This document shows positions 6,826 through 14,403 of a stretch of 18,118 bases of DNA, one piece after another. A model generated the notes under the pieces. It worked only from the letters and a program-made list of their open reading frames with translations. It made no database searches and was not told the DNA's origin. This stretch comes from Nitrospira sp. UBA6909 (GTDB taxonomy: Bacteria; Nitrospirota; Nitrospiria; Nitrospirales; Nitrospiraceae): the NCBI GenBank assembly GCA_002451055.1, contig DKBD01000093.1:2486-20603 (forward strand). The letters are read 5' to 3'. Positions within the stretch are counted from its first letter, which is position 1, and each line of letters starts with the position of its first letter. The position numbers and the translations under genes are program-made.

Positions 6826-9567
6826 TCATGTTCCCAGCATGGCTCGCAACTGCTCTTGACTGCTGGCAAGCAGCGCACGGTCACGGGACAAGGTCCGCAC
6901 CCGCTCCTGATGCTCGGCGATCACTTCCGGGGGGGCTTTTGCCACGAACTCCGCATTGTTCAGTTTGGTGTCGAGCCGCTGGGCTTCCTTGTCTGCCTCC
7001 GCAATTTGCTTCGCGAGGCGATCGAGCGCTTTGCCGAGATCGACATCGCCGGTGACCCCGATCCCTACCGAAAGACCTTCCGTGACGAGCCGAAGCAGTT
7101 TTCCCGACGGCCAATCGTTCGACGGCTTCACCTCGGCCGTACCTCGGCTGAGATGGGCTAGATGGTGTTGAAGCTGATGGAGTTGGCGGTGTCTGGTCTG
7201 GTCGTCGTGCCCGACATAAAAGGGAATCCGTTGTCCAGGCGCAACATTCAACAGAACTCGGCCGGTGCGAACGAGACCGACCGTATGTTCGAGCAGCATG
7301 AACTGCTGTTCCGTATCCGGCGAGGACCAAGCCGAATCTACAACCGGATAGTCCTGCACGACGATGCTGTCCCCACGATGGGGGAGTGTCTGCCAAATCT
7401 CTTCCGTGATGAAGGGCATGAAGGGGTGCAAGAGCCGCATAGTGGTTTCGAGTGTTTCCGCCAACGACTGCCTTGCCGAGGGTCCGTCCGGATGAGCCGA
7501 ATCCTGTAATACCGGTTTGATGAGTTCCAAGTACCAATCACAGTACTCATGCCAGATGAACTGGTAGAGGACCGTGGCAGCACGATCGAAGCGGTACGAC
7601 TCCAGTTCGGATGTCACGGCGCGGATCGTGTGGTTGAGGCGGCTGAGAATCCATCGGTCGGGGAATGCCCGTTGTGCCGGGGGGAGGGCGGCCCGCGGTC
7701 CGTTGAGATACATCAACGCGAATCGCGCGGCATTCCAGATCTTGTTGGCGAAGTTGCGGTAGCCTTCGATACGCTCTTCCGCCAGCTTGATGTCGCGTCC
7801 CGGCGAAGCCATGGAGGCCAGCGTGAATCGAAGAGCGTCCGTGCCGAATTGCTCCATGACGTGCAGCGGATCGATCACGTTGCCCTTGGACTTGCTCATC
7901 TTTTGGCCTTCGGCATCGCGGACCAAAGCATGGATGTAGACGTCGCGGAAAGGGACATCGCCCATGAACTTCAGCCCCATCATGATCATCCGGGCGACCC
8001 AGAAGAACAGGATGTCCAGGCCGGTGACGAGCGTCGAGGTTGGATAATAGGTCTTGAGCTCGGGAGTTCGGTCCGGCCACCCCAAGGTTGAGAAGGGCCA
8101 AAGGGCGGACGAAAACCAGGTGTCGAGCACGTCGGGATCGCGTAAGAATTGTCGACCGCCGCAGATTGGACATTGAGCGGGATCTGACTTGGATACAATG
8201 GGCTTGGCTCCTTGAAGGACCGTGGTCCGGTTGCCCACGGAGAGAATCTGCCGATCATTACAGGTGAGACAATACCAAGCCGGAATTTGATGCCCCCACC
8301 AAATTTGCCGTGAGATGCACCAATCTTTGATGTCCCGCATCCAGCCCAGATAATTGTTGACCCAGCCTTCGGGAATAATCCGGATGCGCCCCTCTTCGAC
8401 TGCTTTGATAGCAGGATCTGCGAGCGGTTGAATTCTGACGAACCATTGAGGTGAGAGATAGGGCTCCACCACCGTCTTGCAGCGATAGCATTTCCCAACC
8501 GCCATCTTGTGGTCTTCGACCTTCATCAACAGGCCGCGATCCTTCAACGCTTGTTCGATCTTGAGGCGTGCTTTCTGAACGGGGAGATGCTCGAGGGGTG
8601 TGGCAATATTCGGTTCCACACCGGCCTTCGCCATGCCGGCAGGATCGAGCAAGGCCTGATGATCGAAGATCGGCAACCGCGGAAGCTGGTGTCGCTCTCC
8701 CGCTTCATAGTCGTTGAAGTCGTGGGCTGGCGTGATCTTCACTGCACCGGTCCCAAACTCGCGATCGACTAGAATGGCGTCGCCGACGATGGGGATAGTG
8801 CGATTGGTAAGAGGGAGACTAACGCGTTTCCCGATCAAGTGTTTGAATCGATCGTCCTCCGGATGTACTGCGACGGCTGTGTCACCCAGCATAGTTTCCG
8901 GTCTTGTCGTCGCGATAGTTAATTTCGTGCCGGGGTCGTTCTCCAACGGATACTCGATGGTATAGAGCTTTCCCTTCACATCTTCATGCTCTACTTCAAT
9001 ATCCGACAGAGCTGTTAGGCAGCGCGGACACCAGTTGATGAGCCGCTCTCCACGATAGATCAAGCCCTCGTCATGCAGCCGGACGAACACTTCGAGAACG
9101 GCTTTGGACAGCCCTTCGTCCATCGTGAATCGTAAGCGGTCCCAGTCACAGGACTCACCAAGCTGTTTCTGCTGGTTCACAATGGTGTTGCCGGACGTCG
9201 CTTTCCATTGCCAGACCCGCTCGACAAATCGCTCGCGCCCCAGCGCGTCTCGTGAAAGACCTTCCGTTATAAGTTGTTTTTCTACGACGTTCTGCGTGGC
9301 AATGCCGGCGTGATCCGTTCCGGGTAGCCAGAGGGTATTGCGCCCCTGCATGCGCCGCCATCGAATCAGGATGTCCTGGAGCGAATGGTTCAACGCATGG
9401 CCGACGTGGAGCGATCCGGTCACATTGGGGGGCGGGATGACGATACAGTAGGGTTCGCCGGGGTGATCGATCGACGCGCGAAAATACCCCTGCTCTATCC
9501 AGACCCGGTACCAGCGGGATTCGACGGCTTTGGGATCGTACGTTTTGTCGAGTTGTGGTGTCGTCAT
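6826..9567 (-). CDS. valS: Valyl-tRNA synthetase
   Basis: Class I aminoacyl-tRNA synthetase charging tRNA-Val, with editing of threonine. With the chosen start it has 913 residues, within the usual range. The HIGH signature appears as HVGH (54-57) after PPPNVTGSL. The CP1 editing domain includes TTRPETMLGDTAVAV. A Cys pair (CYRC), WCISRQIWWGHQIPAW and the KMSKS loop (556-560) follow. Then come the anticodon-binding domain and a C-terminal coiled coil (about the last 65 residues) typical of ValRS. The frame is open upstream to an ATG at 9693, but that extension lacks family similarity and would run through the divergent promoter region. The ATG at 9567, with MTTPQLDKTYDPKAVE, matches normal ValRS N-termini. 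Neither start has a strong Shine-Dalgarno; an ATG at 9600 is a further alternative. It is the first gene of valS-nadC-birA-coaX. Confidence 0.97.
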   Translation of the reverse strand: MTTPQLDKTYDPKAVESRWYRVWIEQGYFRASIDHPGEPYCIVIPPPNVTGSLHVGHALNHSLQDILIRWRRMQGRNTLWLPGTDHAGIATQNVVEKQLITEGLSRDALGRERFVERVWQWKATSGNTIVNQQKQLGESCDWDRLRFTMDEGLSKAVLEVFVRLHDEGLIYRGERLINWCPRCLTALSDIEVEHEDVKGKLYTIEYPLENDPGTKLTIATTRPETMLGDTAVAVHPEDDRFKHLIGKRVSLPLTNRTIPIVGDAILVDREFGTGAVKITPAHDFNDYEAGERHQLPRLPIFDHQALLDPAGMAKAGVEPNIATPLEHLPVQKARLKIEQALKDRGLLMKVEDHKMAVGKCYRCKTVVEPYLSPQWFVRIQPLADPAIKAVEEGRIRIIPEGWVNNYLGWMRDIKDWCISRQIWWGHQIPAWYCLTCNDRQILSVGNRTTVLQGAKPIVSKSDPAQCPICGGRQFLRDPDVLDTWFSSALWPFSTLGWPDRTPELKTYYPTSTLVTGLDILFFWVARMIMMGLKFMGDVPFRDVYIHALVRDAEGQKMSKSKGNVIDPLHVMEQFGTDALRFTLASMASPGRDIKLAEERIEGYRNFANKIWNAARFALMYLNGPRAALPPAQRAFPDRWILSRLNHTIRAVTSELESYRFDRAATVLYQFIWHEYCDWYLELIKPVLQDSAHPDGPSARQSLAETLETTMRLLHPFMPFITEEIWQTLPHRGDSIVVQDYPVVDSAWSSPDTEQQFMLLEHTVGLVRTGRVLLNVAPGQRIPFYVGHDDQTRHRQLHQLQHHLAHLSRGTAEVKPSNDWPSGKLLRLVTEGLSVGIGVTGDVDLGKALDRLAKQIAEADKEAQRLDTKLNNAEFVAKAPPEVIAEHQERVRTLSRDRALLASSQEQLRAMLGT

Positions 9568-9642
9568 GGATGGATTGCCGCTCAAATGGGCGGTGCGCAT
9601 CTTAGCATGTCTGCCCGGCGCAGCAAATGGTGGGCCGGCTGC

Positions 9643-9671
9643 TTGTGGCCCTGTCTGGCCTATGCTATACA
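9643..9671 (+). promoter_or_regulatory. Extended -10 promoter for the small basic protein gene
   Basis: TTGTGG (9643-9648), a 17-nt spacer ending in TGC, then TATACA (9666-9671) form an extended -10 promoter on the plus strand. Initiation near 9678 would leave a leader of about 45 nt before the ATG at 9725. It overlaps a candidate minus-strand promoter for valS. Confidence 0.5.
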
Positions 9672-9693
9672 ATCGCCGGCAGGTGGAATTCAA
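9664..9693 (-). promoter_or_regulatory. Candidate promoter for the valS operon
   Basis: On the minus strand TTGAAT (9688-9693), an 18-nt spacer and TATAGC (9664-9669) face valS. The -10 box overlaps the plus-strand -10 at 9666-9671, so the two divergent promoters could not be occupied together. Confidence 0.35.
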
Positions 9694-9698
9694 TCACT

Positions 9699-9714
9699 TT
9701 ACCGTATTACCGTA
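9699..9714 (+). repeat. Tandem octamer, two copies of TTACCGTA
   Basis: TTACCGTA occurs twice head to tail at 9699-9706 and 9707-9714, immediately before the AGGGAG Shine-Dalgarno of the small basic gene. It would lie in that gene's leader RNA and just upstream of the valS -35 box. A protein or RNA binding site is possible; chance is not excluded. Confidence 0.5.
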
Positions 9715-9724
9715 GGGAGCTGGC

Positions 9725-9844
9725 ATGGCACGAGGACGCGAGAAGGATCGGAAGACGAGAAAGAAGCATCGCAAAAATGTGAAACGGATGAAGGGGCTGG
9801 TCAAGACACGTCGAGCAGCCGCGAAACGAGGGAAGAAAGGTTAG
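9725..9844 (+). CDS. Small, extremely basic 39-residue protein, unknown function
   Basis: The ATG at 9725 follows AGGGAG by 5 nt and ends at TAG 9842-9844. Of 39 residues, 20 are Lys or Arg against two acidic ones, giving a net charge near +18. It begins MARGREKDRKTRKKHRKN and ends AAAKRGKKG, with one weakly hydrophobic turn (M22, L25, V26) in the middle. It has no cysteine, membrane segment or signal. The composition resembles tiny ribosomal or nucleoid proteins (bacterial Thx, or the AURKAIP1/COX24-domain peptides), but I cannot assign it to a family. It has its own extended -10 promoter, is divergent from valS, and its stop lies 14 nt from the convergent response-regulator gene. It is too short for many gene callers and may be unannotated. 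Confidence that it is translated is fairly good; its function is open. Confidence 0.7.
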   Translation: MARGREKDRKTRKKHRKNVKRMKGLVKTRRAAAKRGKKG

Positions 9845-9858
9845 GCGGGTGGCGCAGG

Positions 9859-10992
9859 TCAACTGGACGCCGTGAGACGTTTCAGTTCGGCCTTAACGTG
9901 CTGCTCAGCAAGTTTCGGAACGACGTGCTGAACGGATTGTTCAACGGCCGGTTCGGCGATGGTTCGTACGATGTCATCGGCTAACAGCGGCGCTTGTTGC
10001 GCCACCGCCGTCCGCATTTCGGCTTTCACCATCTGATCGATCGATCCGATCTGCTCGCGAATCAAGTCGGGCAAGTATTCTCGAATGCCGGCCTGGACCT
10101 GTTCCCGGGCCCATTGGTCAATTTTTTCTTTGACCAGGGTTTCGACCGCGTTGGATACGGTTTGCCGAATGATCGGCTCGCTGTTCGCGATTTCTTTTCC
10201 GAGCAAGGACGGCAATTCCCGCGATAAGAGCGGGCGAATGATTGCGGCCAGCTGCTCGGCGGAAAGGGTGTCGCCGAGCTGTGACCGCACTTCTTTTGGA
10301 ATGAGGAGCCGGAGATGGCTTGCAAGTTTTTCTTCAATCGTGCGGGGCAACAGGTCGGCCAGCCTTTTTTCGGATTCTTTCGCGACGGACAGCAGTAACT
10401 GGTCGAAGAGGCCTTTCATCGCATCTTGTGGACCGGCCGACGCCGGAGAAGCGGCGGAGGCGGGGCGAGGCGAGGGCGCCTGCCGATCGATGGCGTGCCC
10501 GTCCGGCCGATTGTTGCTGGCGATGATGACATGGTTCGGCGACTCGCCATCTCCATCGGAGTCGGTCGAGGTTGCAGCCGGGGGCCAGGTACGTTGTTTG
10601 AAGCCGATGCTGTTCGGCGTCTGTTGTTTTTGCGGAAGCGATTTGATGATCTCGATGAGATTGTCCGGCTGAAAGGGTTTGCTCAGAAACGCTTTGACGC
10701 CAAGGGAACGGAGATGTCCTTCGTCGGGATGGTCGGCCGGATTGATTAACGAAACAAGATGCGTCTCCGCCAAGTGGTCAAGCTTGTGGATCTCTTTGCA
10801 AAATCCGGAGAACGTCATATTGTCGAGATGATAGTCGACAACGATGATCACGGGGCTGAACTGTTTGGCTGCCTCCAAGGCCGCAGGACCATCGTGGAAT
10901 CCGACGACGTCAAATCCTTCTGGAGTCGAGATCTGTTCGACCAGCCGTCGCACGGCAGGGCTGCTATCGACGACGAACATGGAGGATGGCAT
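9859..10992 (-). CDS. Response regulator: receiver domain plus proline-punctuated helical repeat region
   Basis: 377 residues. The N-terminal receiver domain (about 1-120) has the acidic D9, phospho-acceptor D53 (VVDYHLD), S81 in place of the usual Thr/Ser, and the K105-P-F loop, so it should be phosphorylatable. The usual pair of acidic residues is reduced to one (D9-S10). Residues about 121-191 are a Pro/Ser/Ala/Asp-rich flexible linker. Residues 192-377 are predicted all-helical and contain six degenerate nonamers with Pro at position 2 and hydrophobic residues at 5 and 9 (at 215, 231, 260, 307, 334, 358). There is no DNA-binding, GGDEF, PilZ or kinase domain. The frame is open upstream to 11178, but the ATG at 10992 is preferred: AGGAG lies 7 nt upstream, the receiver begins there, and a promoter lies just before it. 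No histidine kinase is nearby. Role unknown; a scaffold or oligomerising output is inferred. Confidence 0.88.
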   Translation of the reverse strand: MPSSMFVVDSSPAVRRLVEQISTPEGFDVVGFHDGPAALEAAKQFSPVIIVVDYHLDNMTFSGFCKEIHKLDHLAETHLVSLINPADHPDEGHLRSLGVKAFLSKPFQPDNLIEIIKSLPQKQQTPNSIGFKQRTWPPAATSTDSDGDGESPNHVIIASNNRPDGHAIDRQAPSPRPASAASPASAGPQDAMKGLFDQLLLSVAKESEKRLADLLPRTIEEKLASHLRLLIPKEVRSQLGDTLSAEQLAAIIRPLLSRELPSLLGKEIANSEPIIRQTVSNAVETLVKEKIDQWAREQVQAGIREYLPDLIREQIGSIDQMVKAEMRTAVAQQAPLLADDIVRTIAEPAVEQSVQHVVPKLAEQHVKAELKRLTASS

Positions 10993-11023
10993 CCAAACTC
11001 TCCTGATGTTCAGAGATTTCTCG

Positions 11024-11052
11024 AAGCTAGCAGTGAGGGTATTCTTTGTCAA
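11024..11052 (-). promoter_or_regulatory. Promoter of the response-regulator gene
   Basis: On the minus strand a consensus TTGACA (11047-11052), a 17-nt spacer ending in TGC (extended -10) and TAGCTT (11024-11029) precede the ATG at 10992. Initiation near 11017 gives a leader of about 25 nt with the AGGAG Shine-Dalgarno. This supports the downstream start chosen for the gene. Confidence 0.55.
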
Positions 11053-11128
11053 GAAAACGGCATTTCGCCGATTGGATCGGTCGGTGCTTGAACATTGAAA
11101 CGGATCGACGTGGAACCGTAGGGGACTG

Positions 11129-11863
11129 ATGGACGGCGCACAATCGATACGAGTCGTGTTTTTCGATGCAGCCGACACCCTGTTTCACGTGCATGGGTCT
11201 GTGGCCGAAATTTATCTGCGCCATGCGGTGGAGTTCGGTTTTCAGGGACACGCAGATTCCTTGGCTGCGATCAAACAAGCATTCGGCCGAGCCTTTCGCG
11301 AAGCGCCCCCGCCGATTTTTGCGGCGACGGATCCCACTCAGATCAAACAGAGCGAGCGGCTGTGGTGGTTCGATATCGTGCACAACGTCTTCTACCGCGT
11401 GGGGATGTTTGAGCGATTCGACGATTTCTTCGAGCGCGTGTTCGACGTCTTTGAAGATCCCACGTCGTGGCGGCTGTTTCCGGAGACCGCTTCGACCTTG
11501 GCGTGCCTGAAGGCGCAAGGGCTCGAACTGGGGATTATTTCAAACTTCGACACGCGCCTCTTTTCGGTCATGCGGGGGTTGGACATTGCGGACGCATTCG
11601 ACACGGTGACGATTTCCAGCCTGGCGCAGGCCGCAAAGCCCGCCCCGAAGATCTTTCAGCTGGCGTTGGAGAAACACGCCGTCGATCCTGAAGAAGCGCT
11701 GCATGTGGGCGACAGCCTCAGAGACGATGCTGAAGGCGCGGCACGGGTTGGATTGCGGGCGTTGTTGCTCGATCGAACGTCGCGCGTGTCGGCCTCTCTT
11801 CCTCCAGGAGTCAGTCGAATCACGTCATTGGAAGAAATCCCGGCGCTGCTGGAATTGGAATAG
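11129..11863 (+). CDS. HAD-superfamily hydrolase, subfamily IA (REG-2/HDHD3-like)
   Basis: 244 residues with a Rossmann-like core and helical cap. Motif I is FFDAADTLF: the nucleophile D13 is present, but the +2 aspartate that serves as acid/base in phosphatases is Ala (A15), while T17 is kept. Motif II is the Ser of IISNFD, motif III the Lys of AAKPAPKIF, and motif IV GDSLRDD. The FHVHGSVAEIY continuation resembles the REG-2/HDHD3 group, in which this first motif is often atypical. The substrate cannot be predicted; phosphatase, dehalogenase or a non-catalytic role are all open. The ATG at 11129 follows AGGGG by 4 nt. It is transcribed divergently from the response regulator and convergently with the acyltransferase gene downstream. 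Confidence 0.92.
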   Translation: MDGAQSIRVVFFDAADTLFHVHGSVAEIYLRHAVEFGFQGHADSLAAIKQAFGRAFREAPPPIFAATDPTQIKQSERLWWFDIVHNVFYRVGMFERFDDFFERVFDVFEDPTSWRLFPETASTLACLKAQGLELGIISNFDTRLFSVMRGLDIADAFDTVTISSLAQAAKPAPKIFQLALEKHAVDPEEALHVGDSLRDDAEGAARVGLRALLLDRTSRVSASLPPGVSRITSLEEIPALLELE

Positions 11864-11875
11864 AAATAGAAATAG
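11859..11875 (+). repeat. Hexamer repeat giving three in-frame TAG stops
   Basis: AATAGA is repeated at 11859-11864 and 11865-11870, followed by AATAG to 11875. It contains TAG at 11861, 11867 and 11873, all in the HAD reading frame. The gene therefore has a triple stop, probably from slippage expansion of its 3' end. Confidence 0.6.
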
Positions 11876-11934
11876 GATCGATCGGACTCTGGTCACGGTC
11901 CGTAGGTGTGCTCCGTAGTCACCTGAATGAGCGG

Positions 11935-12624
11935 TTAGGGAAATATAGGCTGGAACCGCGGATCTCGGGGGCCGTAATCAGCCGGTGTGGCGACTTGTTC
12001 ATTGATCCATTCGATCACCGCGACATGGCCGAGGCTTTCCGGGTCACCCGGAAGATAGTCAGAGACGACGGCGAGCACGCGAAAGCCTTGCTTTAATTGA
12101 AAATTCAAGGTCATGCCTTTGATTTCGCCTCGCACGACTTTGCTCGTATACTCTTCCGGACTCATCTTGTCGGCATACCGATAGTACCCGCGCAGCCTGG
12201 CTCCCGCTCGCAGGCGTGGCAACCTCAGCCGTTCGACGAGCCGGCGTCTGGCAGCATAGATGGCCGAGCCGATTCCTCGTCGCTGCATCTCAGGGGAGAC
12301 CATCACTTCCCCTCCATACAATGTGCGTCCGTGAACTGGATCATGGTTTGTGAACATTCCTGCATCGGTGAAGTCCTTCCATGATCCATGAAGATCGTAA
12401 TCATCCCAGCGAATGATGAGGCTGGCCGCCATTCCGACCAGTTGTCCTGATGATGAGTCGATCGCGACGAACTGTCCCTCCGGAAACACCTCAAGATGGG
12501 AGGTCAACTGCCGCTCCGTCCAGTGCGGAGGAAAAGAGTAGACGGCTTTTGATAATTGAAGAATCTTCGAAAAGTCTTCTGGGGTCGTATTGCGGACGAT
12601 GATTTTCGATGATGAATTGATCAT
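11935..12624 (-). CDS. GNAT-family N-acyltransferase (paralogue 1), nitrilase-associated type
   Basis: 229 residues. Motif A for acyl-CoA pyrophosphate binding is QRRGIG (114-119), preceded by the GRTLYGGEVMVSP strand. Other conserved blocks are RWDDYD (72-77) and MFTNHDP (90-96), with a long C-terminal part including RYADKMSPEEY and DYLPGDPESLGHVAVIEW. These blocks match the GNAT half of known bifunctional GNAT/carbon-nitrogen hydrolase proteins. Here it is a separate gene directly after the amidase, the two overlapping by 4 nt (ATGA), so co-translation is likely. The second copy at 14404-15108 aligns without gaps at about 63 % identity (137 of 217 positions counted by hand). The acceptor substrate is unknown; both protein lysines and small amines are possible. 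Confidence 0.92.
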   Translation of the reverse strand: MINSSSKIIVRNTTPEDFSKILQLSKAVYSFPPHWTERQLTSHLEVFPEGQFVAIDSSSGQLVGMAASLIIRWDDYDLHGSWKDFTDAGMFTNHDPVHGRTLYGGEVMVSPEMQRRGIGSAIYAARRRLVERLRLPRLRAGARLRGYYRYADKMSPEEYTSKVVRGEIKGMTLNFQLKQGFRVLAVVSDYLPGDPESLGHVAVIEWINEQVATPADYGPRDPRFQPIFP

Positions 12625-13511
12625 AGCGGGACGATTTCCAGTTCTTTGACGATTTCCGCGCTCCGGTGGCTGTCAAGAAGTGGCAAAACCGTCGCCTGCG
12701 ATCGGCTTTGTACGATGGTGGTCAAGTTGATATCGCCGATTACCATGCTCTCCTGGTTCGGGATGCCTTCCGCAAGAATGCCGTCTCGCGAGAAGGCGAA
12801 GTCGCTTGGGGTCAAGATCGAGGCTTGCCCATAGTTGAGACTCACGGCGGGAACCATAGGGAGCGAGCCGACGGTTGAGGACTGGATGACGTACATCTGA
12901 TTCTCAATGGCTCGGGCTTGCGCGCAATACCGGACACGAAGAAATCCTTGCCGGTCGTCGGTGCAACTCGGAACCACCAGAATATGCGCACCTTGATGCG
13001 CGGCTGCCCTCGCAATTTCGGGAAATTCGACGTCGTAGCAGATCGTGATTGCGATACGCCCGAACTCGGTGTCGAACACTCTGAATTGCTTGCGAGCCGC
13101 CACGTTCCATTCTTCCTTTTCGAAACGGGTCATGTGGAGCTTGCCCTGGACTCCGACTTTTCCGTTTGGAGAGAAAAAATAGCATTCGTTATAGATGATA
13201 TGGGGCGATTCGCTATCCGAAACCGGAATGGTGCCGGCCACGATGTAGAGCCCGTGCTTCCTGGACAGGTCTCCCATCAGCGTCGCGAATCGGTCGGCTT
13301 GCTGCGCCAAGTCTCTGACCTGTGTGTGGATCGGCCGTTTGACGTTTCCCAGCGTGAGTAACTGGACGGTGAAGTACTCGGGAAAGACGACGAGTTTCGC
13401 CTTGTAATCGGCGGCCGTCTCAACGAGCCCCTGCACTTGATCTCGAAATTGGTCGAAGGTCTGAACGGGCCGGATGAAATATTGGAGAGAGGCAATGCGT
13501 AATCGTTCCAT
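12621..13511 (-). CDS. Carbon-nitrogen hydrolase (nitrilase superfamily amidase)
   Basis: 296 residues from the ATG at 13511. The catalytic triad is complete: E45 (FPEYF), K124 (GKLHMTRFEKEEW) and C158 (TICYDVEFPE), with the accessory glutamate E134. The family hydrolyses amides or nitriles, or condenses ammonia, at a Cys nucleophile in the cytosol. The closest architecture I know is the hydrolase half of bifunctional GNAT/carbon-nitrogen hydrolases. A GTG at 13544 is in frame and would add 11 residues; the ATG is preferred because MERLRIASLQ fits the first beta strand. The Shine-Dalgarno of the ATG (AAGGA) is 13 nt upstream, longer than ideal. It lies between the sirtuin (83 nt upstream) and GNAT paralogue 1 (4-nt overlap). 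Confidence 0.94.
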   Translation of the reverse strand: MERLRIASLQYFIRPVQTFDQFRDQVQGLVETAADYKAKLVVFPEYFTVQLLTLGNVKRPIHTQVRDLAQQADRFATLMGDLSRKHGLYIVAGTIPVSDSESPHIIYNECYFFSPNGKVGVQGKLHMTRFEKEEWNVAARKQFRVFDTEFGRIAITICYDVEFPEIARAAAHQGAHILVVPSCTDDRQGFLRVRYCAQARAIENQMYVIQSSTVGSLPMVPAVSLNYGQASILTPSDFAFSRDGILAEGIPNQESMVIGDINLTTIVQSRSQATVLPLLDSHRSAEIVKELEIVPL

Positions 13512-13594
13512 AATTTGGCACCGATCCTTTCCGTTGATCGTCACCTATAACAGGGTGCGTATAGCTACGCAAGAAGCTGCTCGATACCGGGCGG

Positions 13595-14320
13595 CTACAA
13601 CAAGAGCGGAACGATGTCTTTGGCACGTCCCTGCAGAGACAGGTGGACATCGGAGGAATACGGGGTTGGATCGAGGTTCACTTCTATCACATAGGCCTGG
13701 TGGGCCTTGGCGGTCGGCATGAGCATCGCCGCGGGATAGACGAGCCCCGATGTGCCGATGATGAGCAGGACATCGCATGATTCGACCGCAGAGAGACTTG
13801 CGTCAAGCACTTCCCTATCAAGGGCTTCTCCAAACCACACGATATGAGGGCGAAGCAGCCCTCCGCAGGTCCGACAGTGTGGAAGCAGTGAGAGGGGAAC
13901 GTCTCGATTGTCGCTTACAAGGCGGCAGGACGTGCAGCGCACCTTCCAAATGTCACCGTGCAATTCAGACAGCTTCTTCGAACCGGCGAGGCGATGGAGA
14001 CCATCGACGTTTTGGGTAATGAGGTGGAAATTCTGCTTGCCCGCTTCCAATCGCGCCAGCGCGTAATGGGCCTCGTTCGGTTTCTTGGCGGCAATCACTT
14101 CGCGGCGCCAGTTGTACCATTCCCATACCAGGCGTGGATTCCGCTCAAAGGCTTCCGGGGTCGCCAGATCTTCCGATCGGAAGTTTCGCCAGAGGCCGTC
14201 TGTTCCCCGGAACGTGGGAACGCCGCTGTCGGCTGAAATGCCCGCGCCGGTCAGAACAGCCACCGCACGAGCACGGATGAGATGTTCACGGGCCTCTTTG
14301 ATCTGCGGATCGATGGTCAT
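13595..14320 (-). CDS. NAD-dependent protein deacylase, class III-like sirtuin
   Basis: 241 residues from the ATG at 14320. It shows the Sir2 signatures GAGISADSGVPTFRG (25-39), QNVDGLH (103-109), the catalytic histidine H121 in LHGD, four zinc cysteines (C129, C132, C149, C152), PHIVWFGE and IIGTSGLVYPAA. Y69 and R72 form the YxxR pair (WYNWRR) that in CobB and SIRT5 binds the carboxylate of succinyl- or malonyl-lysine. Desuccinylase or demalonylase activity is therefore predicted besides deacetylation. In-frame ATGs at 14335, 14353 and 14377 are alternatives; none has a strong Shine-Dalgarno. Product and family are secure. The setting between two GNAT acyltransferases suggests opposing or sequential reactions. 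Confidence 0.95.
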   Translation of the reverse strand: MTIDPQIKEAREHLIRARAVAVLTGAGISADSGVPTFRGTDGLWRNFRSEDLATPEAFERNPRLVWEWYNWRREVIAAKKPNEAHYALARLEAGKQNFHLITQNVDGLHRLAGSKKLSELHGDIWKVRCTSCRLVSDNRDVPLSLLPHCRTCGGLLRPHIVWFGEALDREVLDASLSAVESCDVLLIIGTSGLVYPAAMLMPTAKAHQAYVIEVNLDPTPYSSDVHLSLQGRAKDIVPLLL

Positions 14321-14403
14321 GGGTTCCGATCTCATGAGCCGTGCGTCGTTCATTCGTCTCATGAGACATGGCGGCAACCAGCCGCACGGTACGCGAAAAC
14401 CTG

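Noticed and set aside
9568..9693. Upstream 42-residue extension of valS
   Set aside because: It has no resemblance to ValRS N-termini, no Shine-Dalgarno, and overlaps the proposed divergent promoters.
10993..11178. Upstream 62-residue extension of the response-regulator frame
   Set aside because: It would cross the TTGACA promoter and the start of the divergent HAD gene, and the receiver domain and Shine-Dalgarno both fit the ATG at 10992.
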